This document shows, one piece after another, positions 21,975 through 34,210 of a stretch of 64,000 bases of DNA (the first letter of the stretch is position 1; every line of letters begins with the position of its first letter). The translations under genes were made by a program, and so were the position numbers. This DNA is from Hydnum rufescens UP504. Taxonomy: Eukaryota > Basidiomycota > Agaricomycetes > Cantharellales > Hydnaceae. The DNA is taken from positions 1-64,000 of the forward strand of contig MU129116.1 in NCBI GenBank assembly GCA_014904985.1, in the 5' to 3' direction. Under the pieces are notes generated by a model. That model did not search any database. It was not told the origin of the DNA and worked only from the letters and a program-made list of their open reading frames with translations.

Positions 21975-24900
21975 ATGTCCTCTACTACCACTTCCACCTC
22001 TTCTACCAATCTCCCTCTCCTCACCACTGCCAATTATTCCCTCTGGGCCCCTGCTATTGAGGATTACCTCAGGGCCAAGGGCATGTGGTACTGGATACAC
22101 ACCACTGTGCCTGATCCAGTCACAGATCTGAAGAATTGGCGCAAGTGTATGGAGGCTAGAGACCAGGCTGTGGGAGAAATTCGTCGTCACCTCTCTCCTG
22201 AGCTCAGGAGTGTGTCTCTCTCATCCACAGACCCTCAGGTGATTCTCACCACTATCAAGGACACCTATGGTGCCTCCACCTTTGCCACTCGGTACAATGC
22301 ATTACAGTCCCTCCTGGCTGTGAAGCAGGACTCCTCTGAGGCAGTGGCTGCCTTCATCTCTCGTGCTAGGGAAGCCCTGCGTTTCCTGCAGTCCACTCGT
22401 CCTCCTCCTCCAGTCTCTCCTCCCCATTGTGGCCAGTCCTGGTGGCACCTACTCCCTTGAGGACTCTGATAGGGAGCTCTTGATCTCTGTCCTCCTGAAT
22501 GGCACTCAGTACAGTGCTTTGACCACCTCCCTGCTTGCCCAATCCCACTTGACAGTGCAGCAGGTTGAGGATGCCCTCAAGAATGAGGAAGCCCATTGCC
22601 TGGGTGTCACTGCTGCTGCTGCTGCTGCCAATCCTGCTGCTTCTCCTGCTGCAGTTGCTCCAGCCTCCACCCTCTCTTGTGCCTTTTGTGGCAAAGGTGG
22701 ACATACTGTTGAGCGCTGCTTCAAGTTTAGAGATGCTAGCACCAAGGCCAAGGAAGAAGTCAAGGATTCATCCAAAAGGCAACGTCCTCGCAAGGGCAAA
22801 GCTAATACTGCCCAGGATGCTCAGACTCCTTCTGAGTCTGCAGGTGCTGCAAGTATTCGTCCTCCCTCCCTCTCCAGCTCCCTGCCTAACTCTTGGAATG
22901 CAGACACAGGGGCCACTTCTCATATGACTCCTCATAGAGAGTGGTTCAAGTCATATACCCCCTGCAATCTTCCAATTCGAGTTGCCAATGGCCAGGTTAT
23001 TTATGCAGCTGGAGTAGGTACTGTTGAGTTTTCTCCAGTTAGAGAAGGTCGTCTTTTGCGCTCTGTAATATTCTCTGGTGTCCTCCATGTCCCAGATCTG
23101 AATCAAAATCTCCTCTCAGTGTTGACTCTCACCTCTAAACATGCCTTTCGAGTTGTGATTGAGTCTGACACTCTTGAGTTTGTTAGAGATGGCATTCCTC
23201 GCTTCTATGCCTCAGTGGGAGCTGATAGAGTTGCCCTGTTGAGTGGGAGCACTGTAGTCCAGCCTCAGGTGGCTTCTCCAGCCCAGACAGCTGACTATCA
23301 TCTCTGGCATCGTCGTTTGGGCCACATCAGTGTGGGACGTCTTAAATCCTTGGTTGAGCACCATCTTGTTTCAGACCTGGTCCTCCCTACTGTTCCCTCT
23401 GTGGCCCCAGTCTGCCCTGCCTGCATGGATGGAAAGCAGACTAGACATCCCTTCCCCCAGACTGTGTCCTCCCGTCGCTCTCTCCCTCTTGAGCTGGTCC
23501 ACTCTGATCTCCATGGCCCTATCTCTGTGCCTACAGCTAATGGCTATCGGTACTGGATCACCTTCATTGATGATGCTTCCCGCTATCGACGAGTCTGGCT
23601 CCTCCATAAAAAGAGTGAAGCATTCTCTGCCTTCAAGCAGTTTAAATCTTGGGCAGAGAAACAGACTGGGAAGGCTCTCAAGGCTCTCAGGGATGACAAG
23701 GGTGGTGAGTACATGTCTAATCAGTGGGAGGCATTCATGCTTGAGCATGGGATTGAGAGACAGCACACCACTCGGGCTACCCCCCAACAGAATGGTGTTG
23801 CTGAGCGCACCAATCGCATTTTGGATGAAGGTGTTGCTTCTCTCCTCTCTGACTCCCATTTGCCCTCCAAGTTCTGGGGTGAAGCTCTCTCCTGTTTCCT
23901 GCACACTCTGAATCGCTCCCCCTCCTCTGCTGTCACTGGGAAGACTCCCTTTGAAGCCTTCTATGGTCAGAAACCCTCTGTCTCCCACCTGCGTGTCTTT
24001 GGGTGCAGGGCCTATGCCCATGTGCAAAAAGACAAGCGCACTTCCTTTCAGCCTAAGTCCAGGAAGTGCATATTCCTTGGATACCCTGTTGACTATAAGG
24101 GCTGGAAGTGCTGGGATCCTATGACCAATGAGGTATTCATCTCACGTGATGTGCACTTTGTGGAGACTGAGATGCCTGGGGCAAAACACTTTCCACATTA
24201 TCCAAAGTATGAGCCTCTGGCTGGAGTACAGCCAGGCTCAGTGGGAGAACCTGCTGGCACTCATCTTTCTCCTACATCATCTTCCCCCTCAGTGCCATCT
24301 GTTGAGCCTGTCAGCACTCCATCTGATGACTCTGACTCTGAATCTGGCTCTAGTGCTGATCCTGAGGACCCTCCTGATTTATCTTCATTTGCTCCTTCAC
24401 CTTCTCCTGCTCCTCCTGTCTCCTATTCTCCTGCTCCTGACCCTGTACCTTCTTCATCTTCCTCTTCTCCTGCTCCTGGACCTGTCCCTGATTCTGAAGC
24501 TACTGACTCTCCTGAACCTCCCTCTGGCTCCTCTGAGACTGGTCCTCCTGGTGCTTCTAAGCCTTATGTTACTCGTTCTGGGCGCTCTAGTCGTCCCATG
24601 CGTGAATGGTGGGTGGTCCCTCACCCCTATCAGCATGCCAAAGAAAAGAGGAACACTAGGCAAAGTGCAAGGACTCCAGAATCAACTCTTGAAGCTGACA
24701 TTGCTGCTCTGGAGTCTGCTAATGCTGGTAGAGCTCTCTCTCACTCAGAACTGATTGAGTATGCCTTCCTCACTTCTACCTCTGAGCCAAGGTCATACCA
24801 TGAAGCCATGACTAGAGATGATGCTCAGCTATGGCATGTGGCCACTGAACAAGAGTACAATGCACTCCAGGAACATGGGGCCTGGGAACTATGTGAGCTG

Positions 24901-26357
24901 CCTCCAGGGCGCAAGGCTATTGGTTCTAGATGGGTCTACAAGGTCAAGCTGAACTCTGATGGCTCAGTGGAGCGTTATAAGGCTCGGTTGGTGGCTAAAG
25001 GCTTCTCCCAGAAGCCCCACCTTGATTACACTGAGACCTTTGCCCCTGTTGCCAAGTTTGCTTCCTTACGGACTGTGCTGGCTATTGCTGCAGCTGAGGA
25101 CATGGAGATTGACCATATGGACATCTCCACTGCATTCTTGAATGGTGACTTGGATGAGGAGATCTACATGGCTCAGCCAGAAGGCTTTGCAGCCCCAGGT
25201 CAAGAACACCTTGTCTGTCACCTTAAGAAGTCCTTGTATGGACTTAAGCAGAGTCCAAGGCAGTGGTATATAAAGCTGCACTCTACCTTTGTGAAGTTTG
25301 GTTTTTCAAGATGTGCTTCTGACCACTGTGTCTGGATCTGGGCTAAAGACGGTGTGAAGGTCATCATTCCAGCCTATGTGGATGATTTGATCATTGCCTG
25401 TAAAAATGTCCCACTTCTAAAGCGCATTAAAGAGGAACTCAAGCTTGAGTACAAGGTCCGTGACTTAGGTCCGGTTGCGTACACTCTAGGGATTGAGATC
25501 ATCAGAGACCGGGCTAACCGGAGGTTGTATCTCTCCCAGAGGAAGCACATTGGTGATGTCCTGGACCGCTTCAATATGGCTGATGCCCGCCCTGTGTCTA
25601 CTCCTCTGGCCAAGTCAAGTCCATTGACTAAAGAAGACTGCCCTCAGACTCCTGAGGACTTGGAGTACATGAAGTCTGTTCCTTATCTCTCAGCTGTAGG
25701 CAGTCTGATGTACCTTTCAGTTGGTACACGTGCAGACATCAGCTTTGCAGTGGGAGCTCTAAGTAGGTTTAATGCAAACCCAGGACAGGCCATTGGAAAC
25801 AAGTTCAGCATGTCTTCAAGTACCTTGCTGGTACAAAGGACCTTATGCTTTGCTATGGTCCTGGACAAGACTCAACCTGCCTTCAGATTTATTCTGATGC
25901 AGACTATGCTGGGGATGTTGACTCAGCACGCTCTACTAGTGGGCATGCTGTCTTTATTGGCAAGTGCTTGGTAAACTGGAGCAGTAAGAGGCAATCTGTT
26001 GTAGCCAAGTCTACTACAGAAGCAGAGTACATTGCTGCCAATGAGGCTGGCTCTGATGGTGTCTGGTTTCGGAATTTCATGTCTGAACTAGGATATCCTC
26101 CAAGTGGTGCAACTACTTTGTGGCTTGACAATCAGTCAGCTATCAGAGTTGGGAAGAACCCAGAGCACCATAGCCGAATGCGGCATCTGCTGCCTAAATA
26201 CCATTGGCTTCGGGAACAGGTGGAGGACAAGGTATTTTCACTTGAATATGTTTCAACTTCTTTGATGAGGGCAGATGTTCTTACAAAGCCCCTTGAGACT
26301 GTAGCCCATTCACGAGTACTTTCACTTCTTGGGCTTGTTTCTCACTCTGCTTTGTAA
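21975..26357 (+). CDS. Copia-A gag-pol polyprotein, two frameshifts
   Basis: The likely start is the ATG at 21975 (MSSTTTSTSS), in good gag position; the frame is also open upstream without sense. Gag runs to about 22420, then shifts frame in a C/T-rich stretch (22400-22440). The second frame has the zinc knuckle CAFCGKGGHTVERC, protease DTGATSHMT, the HHCC integrase N-domain (HLWHRRLGH...CPAC) and the integrase core (HSDLHGP, FIDDASR, DDKGGEY, TPQQNGVAERTNR). It continues with RT (WVYKVKLNSDGSVERYKARLVA, YVDDLI) and breaks at 25790 where one C is missing relative to 18268. RNase H continues in frame 25845-26357 (SDADYAGD, DNQSAI) to the stop. A single base at each site decides whether this is a working element, so assembly error must be excluded first. 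Confidence 0.88.
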
Positions 26358-26365
26358 AGTGGGAG

Positions 26366-26600
26366 TGTTGAAGTTGTGCCCTTGTATTAGTTGTTTTGTG
26401 CTATTGTTGTTTTTGCTTCCTGTTTATGGTTGTTGTGATGGAGGCAGATATGGCTTAACTCTTGCTACATCAAGACTTAAGCCAATCACCTCAGGTTAGT
26501 TAGATACTCAATAAACTCTTGCTACATCAAGACTTAAGCCAATCACCTCAGTTCCACTCTGGGTGTCTGTGTAGGCCTTTCCCATTCCTCCACTTGAACA
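26366..26600 (+). repeat. Copia-A 3' LTR with a 56-bp internal tandem duplication
   Basis: 235 bp, same ends as the 5' LTR. The stretch CTTGCTACATCAAGACTTAA..AATCACCTCAG occurs twice. Preceded by the AAAGTGGGAG purine tract. Confidence 0.88.
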
Positions 26601-26777
26601 TACTTGGCCATTCAAGCCTCATCTGTTCCTTGTGAATGGATGTTCTCTTCTAGCAAAGACACTGACTCCTATTTATGCACACAGCTGACTTCGGAACATT
26701 TTGGTCAAATACAGTTGGCAAAAGCCCACCTCCAAAAGATCTGTAAACAAAAAATGGAGGCAAAGGAAGGTTATTAA
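26601..26777 (+). pseudogene. hAT transposase C-terminal (dimerisation) fragment
   Basis: 58 codons open to a stop: YLAIQASSVPCEWMFSSSKDTDS then LAKAHLQKICKQK. This is the hAT C-terminal dimerisation block (usual form YLAxxAxSxxxERxFSxxxxx). Everything upstream is cut off by the Copia-A 3' LTR. Opposite strand to the hAT at 1-2574, which lacks this part in the window. The two could be halves of one family, not shown. Confidence 0.75.
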
Positions 26778-27020
26778 TGAGATGTGCATAGAGTGCGGAG
26801 GTTCAGGAGTCTGTATTAGTGCCCATTAGTTACTAAAAATTTATGGCTCATTCTTACATGGGGTTCTGGTTTAAACCAGGTTTAAACCCAAACCGAACCA
26901 CACCAGAACCGAACCTGAGGTCTGGTTATGGTTTTGCATTTATGTGAGATTTTGGAACCTGGTTAGGTTATGGTTTTGTCCAAATTGGTCAAAACCAAAC
27001 CAAAACCGAACCGCGGCAAC
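26778..27020 (+). mobile_element. probable hAT 3' end with subterminal repeats
   Basis: Short words AAACCGAACC, CCAGAACCGAACC, AACCAAACCAAAACCGAACCG and their complements are crowded here, as is usual for hAT subterminal regions. No terminal inverted repeat pair could be closed because the 5' end is absent. Confidence 0.5.
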
Positions 27021-27843
27021 CATAGGCACAACCCCAGGTGCAACCCCAGGCACCTCCTCCTCAGCCTCACCCCCATCCACATGAGAGGGCGAACCCTTTG
27101 ACTCAGGCAATGCAACGCGTCGTTGCCTGGAGGACCATGAAGGCTCCTTGTTGCCCTCAGTGCCCTGCTTCAAGTGCCGATGGTTCACCAGCACAAGGGA
27201 ACACTTCTTGTTCCACTTGGTGCATGCTTGACAGCAGAACCAAGGACCGGACATGCACAGAGGCTCCTCCCCCTTCTTGCCACCCATCACCCACTGAGCA
27301 TGCACAGATGTGCACCAATTGCACTAAAAAACCCACATCAGCGACATTGTGACTTCAAAAAAACAATATTTTTTTTACTCACCATTGATGACCCCTCATC
27401 CTCACTCGAAACCAAAGGCACGTCTTTCAATGCACCCCTTGGCACCTCTGCCTCGGCTGCATGACAAGCAGCATCCTCAGCATTGTGCTGCACCTCAGCG
27501 TCAAGACAACGCGCCTCCTCTAATGCGAGCACAGCTGCCTCCTCCTGGGCACGTCGAATGCCCACATCATTCTTGATCTGTTCAATGTGCAGACACCAAG
27601 CTGCAAGTGCAAACCCCATCTCAGGCACAAGAGATGAAACCTCGGGCAACTGACCTTGAAGTTGCACCTGCCGCTTTACCACAAATCAGCGCAACCTACA
27701 GAAAACAGAAAAAAAAAAAAGTCATCATCACTCACCTCCCACTTTGCCAACTCGACCTTTGTGGTTGCAACTGCCTCCTCAGTCTGGAGGATCTCCATCA
27801 CCACCTTTGCCTTGATCAAAGAAAGGATAGCTTCGTCGGCCAT
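26940..27843 (-). CDS. three-exon Cys-rich protein, 3' end fused to the hAT end
   Basis: ATG at 27843. Exons 27843-27736, 27667-27383 and 27323-26940, with introns 27668-27735 and 27324-27382 (GTGAGT donors, CTGAT branch, AG acceptors), give one open frame of about 258 residues. Residues 1-125 are Ala/Glu-rich and probably helical (AQEEAAVLALEEARCLDAEV). Exon 3 opens with CNWC and then CCQACTKWNKKCS, a Cys pattern (C-x2-C-x6-C) like half of a fungal Zn2Cys6 cluster. The last about 25 residues are translated from the hAT subterminal repeats, so the original C-terminus has been replaced. Function unknown; DNA or RNA binding would be a guess. Confidence 0.6.
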
Positions 27844-27991
27844 ATTGATGATGATGGTACGGAATCAGAAGCAAGCGCAACAAACCCACCCTTTATAGTA
27901 ACCACCATGGCAACCGCTGAAACTGCCAAAATATCCACCTCGTAAACTCAAGTTACACACTTTGAGGGCTTTGCACTCAAAGGGGGGGTAC

Positions 27992-28447
27992 TGTTACAAG
28001 TCATACTTGTAACCTTGCTTACATACGAATAACCAAGCCAATTGTGCCATCACATGACCTTCCCCTTGCTGCCATTGTGCCTTCCTCTTTCAGCAATTCC
28101 TATTATATACATCCTTCCTTTATTCAACACCCCTTTATCCATAAACCCTTTTTGATCTCTAATAGTATAAGTAGTTACATGATGTACACTCACTCTTTAG
28201 AAGATCGAGAATATATTGTCAACCAATTGAATTCCCCTTTCGCGATCTCAGTTATCACTCGCAACTCTCATCTTAAAACCTTTGCATATTAAGTCTCAAG
28301 AAGCTGGTCTTCCTCATACATACTCGTCTCTCGTGACTTATGTAGCTCCCCACTTCGCAACTCCCTCATCAATCACCTTAAGGGCATTTCCTTGTATTCA
28401 ACTTGATTACATCATCATATCTTTTGCCTCGAGTACAACCCTTAACA
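27992..28447 (+). repeat. LTR with adjacent polypurine tract (probably Ty3/Gypsy, 456 bp)
   Basis: TGTTACAAGTCATACTTG... to ...ACAACCCTTAACA, preceded by AAAGGGGGGGTAC, a typical polypurine tract, so it is a 3' LTR whose internal region is missing or replaced. An inverted pair ACAAGT/ACTTGT lies at the start. The superfamily is inferred from tract and length only. Confidence 0.6.
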
Positions 28448-28455
28448 GATAGTTG

Positions 28456-29918
28456 ATGCTATGAATCAACAGCTAGAGCAAAAGGCCAAGGAATGGGAGC
28501 AACCTCTGGAGTCAGTGATGCAGATTGGCAACCTTGGCATCAATACCAGAGAATGATGAAGTGGAGGGAATCCATGGAATGTGTTTCATCACTTGTATGA
28601 GAAGGATTCTGACCCAGATTGGCCTCATCATGAGTATGTGGAGAAGGTTATACAGCCTGCATACTGTTCGCTCATTCTTGAACATGGTGGTGAAGACTCT
28701 GCTGAGTGGAAGAAGAAGGCCAAAGAACTTGTGGAACAACACAATGCTCCAAAGGCTGCCCAGGCCGCTGCAATTGCACTATCTCCTGCTGCTATGGGTA
28801 AAGTCATCAAGCAAACAACAAAATGTTGGACCGATGATTTGAAATGGATGGCTACTATGAACATCCATGGGTTCTGTGCATTGTTTAGTGGCATTCCTGA
28901 TGAGGCGGCATCCAAACACAATGCTGTGTTTACTGGGACACTGGTGATGAAAGCATGGCTGGATGAATCATTTCCCAAGGACAGCATGTTGCTGAAGATG
29001 ATTCATTCTCACATCCTAGTCTATCAGGGGGAGCAGTGGCTGCAAAGGGACATGAGGTGGAAGGTCCCAAAAACTATGCACATGATGTGGAAGGAGATTT
29101 CAGAAGAGCTCCAAAATCTTCTGAAGCCATTTGTTGGCCATGTCCCTAGGGTGCCATGGGCAACTCTACCCAGATTCCTTGCCAACAATCATCTGAAGAT
29201 GGAGAATTGGGTCACAGAGTTGGACTTTCCAAATCTAATGTCACTTGATGTATCAGTGGTCTGAATGGATAGTTGGAAGAAACTGTGGTGGGCATTTTTT
29301 GAACTGAAGGATGATTCACAGTGGGTTCGAATTCTACAGTTGGCGGATGACATGAGATTGCCAGATGACACTGCTATTGTTGTGGATCGATATAATGCAA
29401 TACTTGTTACTGCTGGGCAAGCATACAAATCTGAGGGCTTGGGTGGACCAGAAAGTCATAATGGTGTGAATGGGGTGGGTTCTTCAGCCACTGAAAATGC
29501 TCCCCCCCCAGAACCCAACAACCCACAGTCAAATTCAGTTGCCACAGGCTCATCTAGATCCCAAAAGCAAAGGTCTGATACAAGTGGGGGACCAGTCCAG
29601 AAGAAGAAATGGGTTCATGGTGGCAGGAAGAAGGGCGCTAGGGACGTGATATCCAGCAAGTTCATAGCAGAGTCAGATGAAGAGCCTGAAGAGCAGGGGG
29701 CATCTACGTTTGATGCATCACTTGGTGGTATTTCTGGCAGCACCTCAGGACCCAACCCATTTGCTGTGCCAGTTAACTGGGAAAATGGGCTGAACACTGG
29801 AGTGTACAACCCTGTGGTGCCAAATGATGTCCCTCCTAGCAACTTTGATGCATTGCTTGCACAATATCCTGATTTGGGCCTTGGATTGAATGTGTTTGCT
29901 GGATCTCCCTTATTTTGA
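28456..29918 (+). pseudogene. unrecognised gene with one frameshift and one in-frame stop
   Basis: The long open stretch 28581-29918 is interrupted only by TGA at 29262-29264. Upstream, at about 28490-28565, the next frame reads DADWQPWHQYQRMMKW and then shifts one base into NPWNVFHHLYEKDSDPDWPHHEYVEK. Visible features: a Trp-rich N-terminal part, an Ala-rich helix (about residue 60), and a low-complexity C-terminal half with Asn/Gly/Ser and a basic patch (KKKWVHGGRKKGARD) followed by an acidic one (ESDEEPEEQ). I recognise no family. It looks like a fungus-specific multi-copy gene carried in repeats, because it begins right after an LTR. Confidence 0.5.
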
Positions 29919-30759
29919 GCTCTTTTGTCATCCTGTTGGATTCATGTCCTTGTCAATCTTGTAGTTTCTCGTCTCTTGAATAGATAATAGATGTACACTG
30001 ATTAATTTAACTTGGAAGCTCATTGATACATTGATCTATGTAGTCTAAGTCCCCATGTTGATATTATTTGAGATCAAAAGACCATGTCTGTCGCCTGAGG
30101 TCATGGCATTGAAATTATTTGAGATCAAAGGATTTTGATGCCTCATAGGCAATTAATTTGATGCAGTTTGACATGTCTTTTGAGATCAGTCCAAGTGGCT
30201 GACTGAGGTGGAACCAGTATAATAAAGCATTATGAATTGGATGAGTAGATCATCGTAAACTGAGAGTAATTGGACACATAGTAAGAGAAGTGCACTGAAA
30301 GTATAGGAGGGGCAGCAGGAGGGTAGGAGACAGAAGGGAGTAGATGGAGGCACATTATAGGCATGACTCGAAGGAGCACAGACGTGCGAGTTCCAGAAGA
30401 GCGTAGAAGGGACACACTTTGTAGCATGTCCTTAGTTTGACTGACTCAAAGATCCTACATAGCCTGGCTAGGTAGTAATCACACTCCCTGTTTGGCCTGG
30501 CCTCATGTGGAAGTGGAGTGGTTGGGTGACTGGGAGAGGGCAGAGGATTACCTAGAATAGCAATCATTAGCAGTCTAACCGATAGTGAGTACTCACTGCT
30601 CAGTTCTCATATTCTTGCATTCCTACAAACAATGTGTTACTTCAACTCACTTCGGGGAGTAAAAACAATGTAGAATTCAATGGGAGAAGCCATGGACTCA
30701 CTGTGGCAGCTCCCTAATGTTGCGCAACATATGTACAATACTATTACATAATCACTATA
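29919..30759. repeat. noncoding stretch with TTTGAGATCAAA-type words
   Basis: 30060-30190 repeats words of the type TTTGAGATCAAA, resembling 7270-7400. 30230-30750 holds nothing I can support. Confidence 0.4.
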
Positions 30760-31560
30760 CTACACCATGGCAGCATACATAAGTGAACCAATAGCAGTGT
30801 GATAGAGCAAGGGGTGTTCGAATTTGTCATTCAGAGTTGTGGCCTGGACAGTGTGTCCTGGCTCAAGCAGAGTGGAGATGGTTGCACAATCTTGCATACT
30901 AAATGTGGTGAGCATGTGGCAAATGTACTGGCCTTGGGATAGAGTGATTGAGTGATTGGATGGATTGTGGGTAATTTCAATACCCAGGAATAGGTGGGGC
31001 ATGCTCATGGTGGATTCAAACATAGTTTGGATCTTGCTGAGAGTACTGTCAGCATGATGGGCAGTGGTACTGGTGATGATGGCATCATCTACCCAGATTG
31101 CAGTGATCTTGAAATCATTGCCATCACACCTAGTGTAAACACAATGGTCAGCACTAAGTGGAGAGAAGCCTTGGGAGATGAGTGCATCATGGATGTGTTT
31201 ATTCCATTCACACCCAGATTGCTTTAAGCCATATATCATTTGTTGGAGGTGGCAGACAAGACTGGATCCATTGCCATATCCTTCAGGCTGGGCCATGAAG
31301 ATTTCCTCACAGAGTTTTCCATTCAAGTATGTGCCCTTCACATCTAGCTGTCAGATTTCCATCCTGAGTATTGCCACTAATGCCATCATGATGCAGAATG
31401 AGTCAAGGTGCATAACAGGTGCAAAGGTTTCATTGAAGTTGATGCCAGGGGTCTGGGAATAGCCTTTGGCAATGAGTCTTGCCTTGTATCAGGTGAGTTT
31501 CCCATTCACATTGAATTTCTTATTGAAGGTCCAACAGTTGCCTACAGGCTTTGTGTGATA
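30760..31560 (-). pseudogene. Copia-C reverse transcriptase relic
   Basis: From 31560 down: [28 protein letters not shown]-stop-QLDVKGTYLNGKLCEEIFMAQPEGY, YGLKQSGCEW, active site WVDDAII, LGIEITHN, ending AIGSLMYA. Two in-frame TGA codons (about 31496 and 31348) and loss of RNase H make it dead. Distinct in sequence from Copia-A and B. Confidence 0.8.
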
Positions 31561-31739
31561 AAAGAACCTCGGTGCAGGATATGATTGTGGAGGTACAAAC
31601 CAGTGGGGTATGTACATGGGTACCTACATTATATATAGTAAAAAAGGGGATGGCCATAGGATAGGCTGGACAAGCAGAGAGGGGTGAGGCCACGGTCAAG
31701 CAGCATGTGATGTATGCTGTAGCCAATAACTGCCCATTT

Positions 31740-32270
31740 TAACACTCCCCTTGATGGTGGAGGCTACAGCACCAGCAAAAAACATGAGACAAAAGAAGAA
31801 AAATGGGGCAGCCCCCATATGCTCCCACTAGAACAAGAAAACAGGAAATGGGAAAGTGAGCAAAACATGGACAACAGCTCCCACTGGAGCAAATGAGTTT
31901 GAATGGGAATGGGGGGGGGGCAAGAGAAATAGGAAGAAAACATAGTCCCCTTGGAGTAGAGACCATAAACACTGAAAATTAAACCTGTCAGTAGTGGGAC
32001 CATGAGCTGAGCTGTCCAAGCTCATGTGAACTGAGAACTGAAAATGAAAAATGCTCCCAAGTAATAGTGGGTACCACAAGCCAAGTCCTCCAAAAAACTC
32101 CTTCATGTGAACCAAAATCGAAAAAAAAAATGAACCCCTTGGTAGGAGGGCTATGAGCTGAGCTTACTGAGCTCCCTCATGTGAACCAGAAACTGAAAAA
32201 TATAATGGCAGATGTCTTGATGATGTCAAGAACTGTGAGCCGGAAATCCAAATCCCCTCATGTGCATCCC
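31740..32270. repeat. degenerate about 100-bp tandem repeat
   Basis: The block ATGAGCTGAGCT..CTCATGTGAACC..GAAACTGAAAA recurs about four to five times with drift (clear at about 32005, 32095 and 32155). It lies between the Copia-C gag and RT remnants. A G run of ten occurs at about 31911. Confidence 0.45.
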
Positions 32271-32363
32271 AAAACAGCGAGCTGGGCCATGGCCAATGAC
32301 AAATCCCCCTTGCCCAAGTGCCACCTCCAACCCACCCAAAATTAAGCATGTACCATGTGCATT

Positions 32364-32771
32364 TCACCATGCAGTGGTCTTGTAACTCACAGATTTTGCT
32401 TCTTTGGGTTGAATGGGTGCAGTGGCAGTGCATTCCTGTGCATAGTGACCTGTTTTCTGACAGCAGTGGCAAGTCACGTCACTCAAATCCTTTGCAGTTT
32501 TTCCTTTCAGATGGGTACTGGATCTGGCAATATGGGCAGAGTCGCTGACATCAGTGTTGTTGTCAGGTTTGTTATGTGATTTGTATTCAATGAGAGCTGC
32601 TGAGACATCAGGTACTGTAAGTCGGCCATGCTGGGTCATAAGGGCAGTTGCAATGGGGTTGTAGGAAGTCAGTAGATTGAATATGAGAATGTCCATTGTA
32701 AGCAGGATGGTTAATGAACCAATCCAACTACTGTCTGCAAGGTTGAGCCAGGGATGAAAGAAGGGAGCCAC
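32364..32771 (-). pseudogene. Copia-C gag fragment with zinc knuckle
   Basis: Open for 135 codons. It carries CHCCQKTGHYAQEC (C-x2-C-x4-H-x4-C) near its end, the nucleic-acid-binding knuckle of gag. No gag start is kept. Same strand and order as the RT relic at 30760-31560. Confidence 0.7.
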
Positions 32772-32999
32772 AGGGACAATTTGAATATTCAGGTCTGGGG
32801 AAATGAAGGTCTTTCTGGTTAATAGACAATCCCAATGAACAGTGGTTGCTCAAGGGAATAGATCAGTGTCACAAAATAAAGATGTCAAGGCCACACCCTG
32901 AAGTTGTCCTCTTGACCATTCAGTCTTAATGCGGCTGTACACAGTCTTGACAAGTGGGAAATCTCCTCCAGACAGCAGCAATACTTCAGTGCCTCAGAC

Positions 33000-33690
33000 T
33001 GTGATAGAGGGAAATACCAACTATTTACATGCTCCCTCCCCTTTATATACATTCCAGACCACAATTAAAAATTCTGGAAGAAAGGCAGAGATAAGGGAAG
33101 CATAATGAAAAAGAAATGAAGCTAAAAGCTTCAAAACTGGTGGAGATATTCAAGAATCAAGTGAAAAAGAGACAAAAAACACTTTACAAGGCATTCCTCC
33201 CTTGAAACTGGATAGATTCCCTAAAGGAAAGGTGTAATAGGTTGCCCTGAGTTCCCTTTGCATTGGAATTAAGAGGGCCGGAACCAATTTGTCATTTGTG
33301 TTGGTGGAGCAAGGGGGGAGTCATGAGGAAGGGGTTGTCTTGTGAAAAATGGAGTTCACATCTGCTCATTTTTCCCTTGGTACCGTTCGATGCGCATTTC
33401 TAACAGCTTTTAGGGAGTGGTACTCACGAATGAATCCAATAAGAATTGGCTTTAAAAATCAAGAAATACTCCTTCAGAGTATGAATCATGGAAAGATATT
33501 GGTACAGGGACTGCAGTTTTGATCCGTTCATTTCTTGTTTAATACCGTTTGATAGGTACAATTCGTATCTTTCTGGGCGCAGTCTTTCTGAGTCAATCCA
33601 ATCAAAAGTTATGGAGAAAATTGAAAAATACTCCTTTAGAGTGACATAATCCCTTTTTGAATCATGTGACAGGTCCACTGTGGAAGATAA
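33000..33690 (-). repeat. LTR-like repeat, diverged inverted relative of 5095-5740
   Basis: The complement matches blocks of 5095-5740: CTAAAGGAGTATTT, GAAAGATACGAAT, CGCATCGAACGGTACC, CACAAGACAACCCCTTCC. It lies at the 5' side of the Copia-C gag on the same strand, so it may be the Copia-C 5' LTR. Confidence 0.5.
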
Positions 33691-33779
33691 AAACATCCAG
33701 TATCAGAAAATGCGAATATCCATTGATCCCAGCCATTGGAATGATCATGTGACCTATTACGAAATTAATTACGGCTAGG

Positions 33780-34210
33780 CATGAAAACAGAGTTCATTCG
33801 ATTACTCCATCAGTTTTGATTGGAGAGGTACGCCCATATAACTCTCGGAACGCCACGATTCACACCTTTCGAATGGTACCAAAAACAAGTTGAATGGACC
33901 AAAAATGCACTCTCCAGACCAATATTACTGTCAAAATCTGGGATTTTCAGTAAAAAAACAAGTTTCTCCGTCAGTTCGCATTTAATCCTCTCGGAACAAC
34001 CACGCCTGGAAAGATATAGAAAGTCCGCATCCAACAGTACTGAGCACATGAAGAACAGATCAAAACTGAACTCTACAGAACGATGTTACTATCAGAATCA
34101 ACACCCATCAGTAAAAAACAAATTTCTCTGTCAGTTTACACCAGATCTGCTTGGAACCACCACGCCCAGAAAGCTGTTAAAAATACACATTGAATGATAC
34201 CAAGAACGTC
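33780..34210 (+). repeat. direct repeat modules of about 130 bp, opposite orientation
   Basis: The modules share TTTCTCYGTCAGTT, CCACGCCYRGAAAG, CGCATCNAACRGTAC and GAACAGATCAAAACTG, about three times in a row. They are relatives of the two modules inside the LTR-like repeat at 5140-5410, but run on the plus strand and face the copy at 33000-33690. Confidence 0.55.

Larger units (their letters stand above)
21159..26600 (+). mobile_element. full-length Ty1/Copia retrotransposon, Copia-A
   Basis: LTR (21159-21337), primer binding site, gag, protease, integrase, RT, RNase H, purine tract and 3' LTR (26366-26600) in Copia order. Two frameshifts interrupt the polyprotein. Flanking five bases do not match (ATCTG versus TACTT), so the present ends are not a simple single insertion. 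The left end sits in a Copia-B LTR, the right end in an hAT C-terminus. Confidence 0.9.

Noticed and set aside
24128..24754. 208-residue Leu-rich ORF inside Copia-A
   Set aside because: Alternative-frame shadow of the Ser/Pro-rich pol linker.
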